From contig JBCCOV010000073.1 in assembly GCA_039039985.1 (NCBI GenBank), positions 1-21,230 of the forward strand: a stretch of 21,230 bases of DNA, read 5' to 3'. This document shows, piece by piece, positions 21,042-21,230 of this stretch. This stretch comes from JBCBWG01 sp039039985 (GTDB taxonomy: Bacteria > Pseudomonadota > Alphaproteobacteria > Rhizobiales > Hyphomicrobiaceae). Position 1 is the stretch's first letter. Every line of letters starts with the position of its first letter. The translations under genes and the position numbers were made by a program. The notes under the pieces were generated by a model that saw nothing but the letters and a program-made list of their open reading frames with translations, was not told where the DNA came from and made no database searches.

Positions 21042-21230
21042 TCAGGCCGGCTGAAGAACGAAGTGCGCCTCGAGGCTGGTGTCTTTTGAGCTTCGCATCA
21101 CGGGGCGGAGAAAGACGGTCTTAAACTCTCCGCTGTCGTAGGCGAGATGGCCATGCGGTTGGCCGAACGCAGGGATGATCTGCGGCATCTCAAGCCGGAA
21201 CACACCGTTCTCGTCCGTCAGTGTCGCGCC
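21042..21230 (-). CDS. C-terminal fragment, probable intradiol-dioxygenase-like beta-sandwich protein (cut by window edge)
   Basis: The last 62 codons of a minus-strand gene entering from the right edge, ending at TGA (21044-21042). TLTDENGVFRLEMPQI resembles the conserved TDxxGxFxF strand of intradiol ring-cleavage dioxygenases and carboxypeptidase-regulatory-like folds; a later GQPHGHLAY fits the PHxH segment where intradiol enzymes keep an iron-ligand His. The N-terminal part with the other ligands is outside the window, so the assignment is tentative. The ferric-reductase-like gene follows after 5 bases, so the two are probably an operon. Confidence 0.5.
   Translation of the reverse strand, partial: GATLTDENGVFRLEMPQIIPAFGQPHGHLAYDSGEFKTVFLRPVMRSSKDTSLEAHFVLQPA

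Noticed and set aside
1..21230. Mobile elements, CRISPR arrays, tRNA or rRNA genes
   Set aside because: No transposase, integrase, spaced identical repeats or tRNA-like cloverleaf sequence was seen on either strand.

Overview
The window looks like part of an alphaproteobacterial chromosome, most likely from a Hyphomicrobiales/Rhizobiales-type soil or plant-associated bacterium. The base composition is moderately GC-rich, start codons are mixed ATG/GTG/TTG, and the families are typical of that group: a DUF1127 protein, an RpiR-type inositol regulator, a FrcA-like single-domain sugar ATPase and a winged-helix/TolB-like/TPR regulator. I see no rRNA, tRNA, CRISPR array, transposase or prophage gene. 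Taxonomy is inferred from gene content only.

Region 1 (1-5351), sugar/inositol module. A minus-strand operon runs from about 4406 to beyond the left edge: a sugar isomerase/epimerase, a periplasmic binding protein, a CUT2-type permease, a single-domain ABC ATPase and a PfkB kinase resembling IolC. The last three are joined by TGATG stop/start overlaps. A large stem-loop separates the binding-protein gene from the permease gene. An RpiR-family regulator is transcribed divergently, and a perfect GGAA-N6-TTCC palindrome sits at its start, matching the motif known for the rhizobial inositol repressor IolR. Together this reads as import and catabolism of myo-inositol or a related cyclitol, repressed by the divergent regulator.

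Region 2 (5352-13473), an accessory cluster on the plus strand that I do not recognise as a described system. A soluble winged-helix/TolB-like/TPR regulator is followed by a 337-base leader holding three 11-base direct repeats. Next come an OsmC-family protein, DUF1127, a flavin monooxygenase-like enzyme, a second OsmC protein, a SAM methyltransferase, a MESH1-like HD hydrolase, an Asp/Glu-racemase-family protein and a GNAT acetyltransferase. The DUF1127/monooxygenase and OsmC/methyltransferase pairs overlap, which suggests translational coupling. Both OsmC proteins have Ser at the usual second Cys. Long inverted repeats flank the HD gene. This is the best candidate here for something new: a regulated redox, alarmone and small-molecule modification cluster.

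Region 3 (13474-17062), minus-strand genes: a seven-helix histidine-bearing membrane protein, a cyclic-nucleotide-binding/thioredoxin-reductase-like protein without the CxxC, and a small ABM-fold monooxygenase. A strong 12-base-pair hairpin lies in a 471-base gene-poor gap.

Region 4 (17063-20377): a TetR regulator lies divergent to an enoyl-CoA hydratase/isomerase gene, which is followed by a DUF1330 protein and an SDR-family protein lacking the catalytic Tyr. A perfect 7-10-7 inverted repeat precedes the SDR gene. A small protein of unknown function follows.

Region 5 (20419-21230), minus strand: a ferric-reductase-like di-heme membrane protein, preceded by the C-terminus of a protein that looks like an intradiol-dioxygenase-type beta-sandwich and is cut by the window edge.
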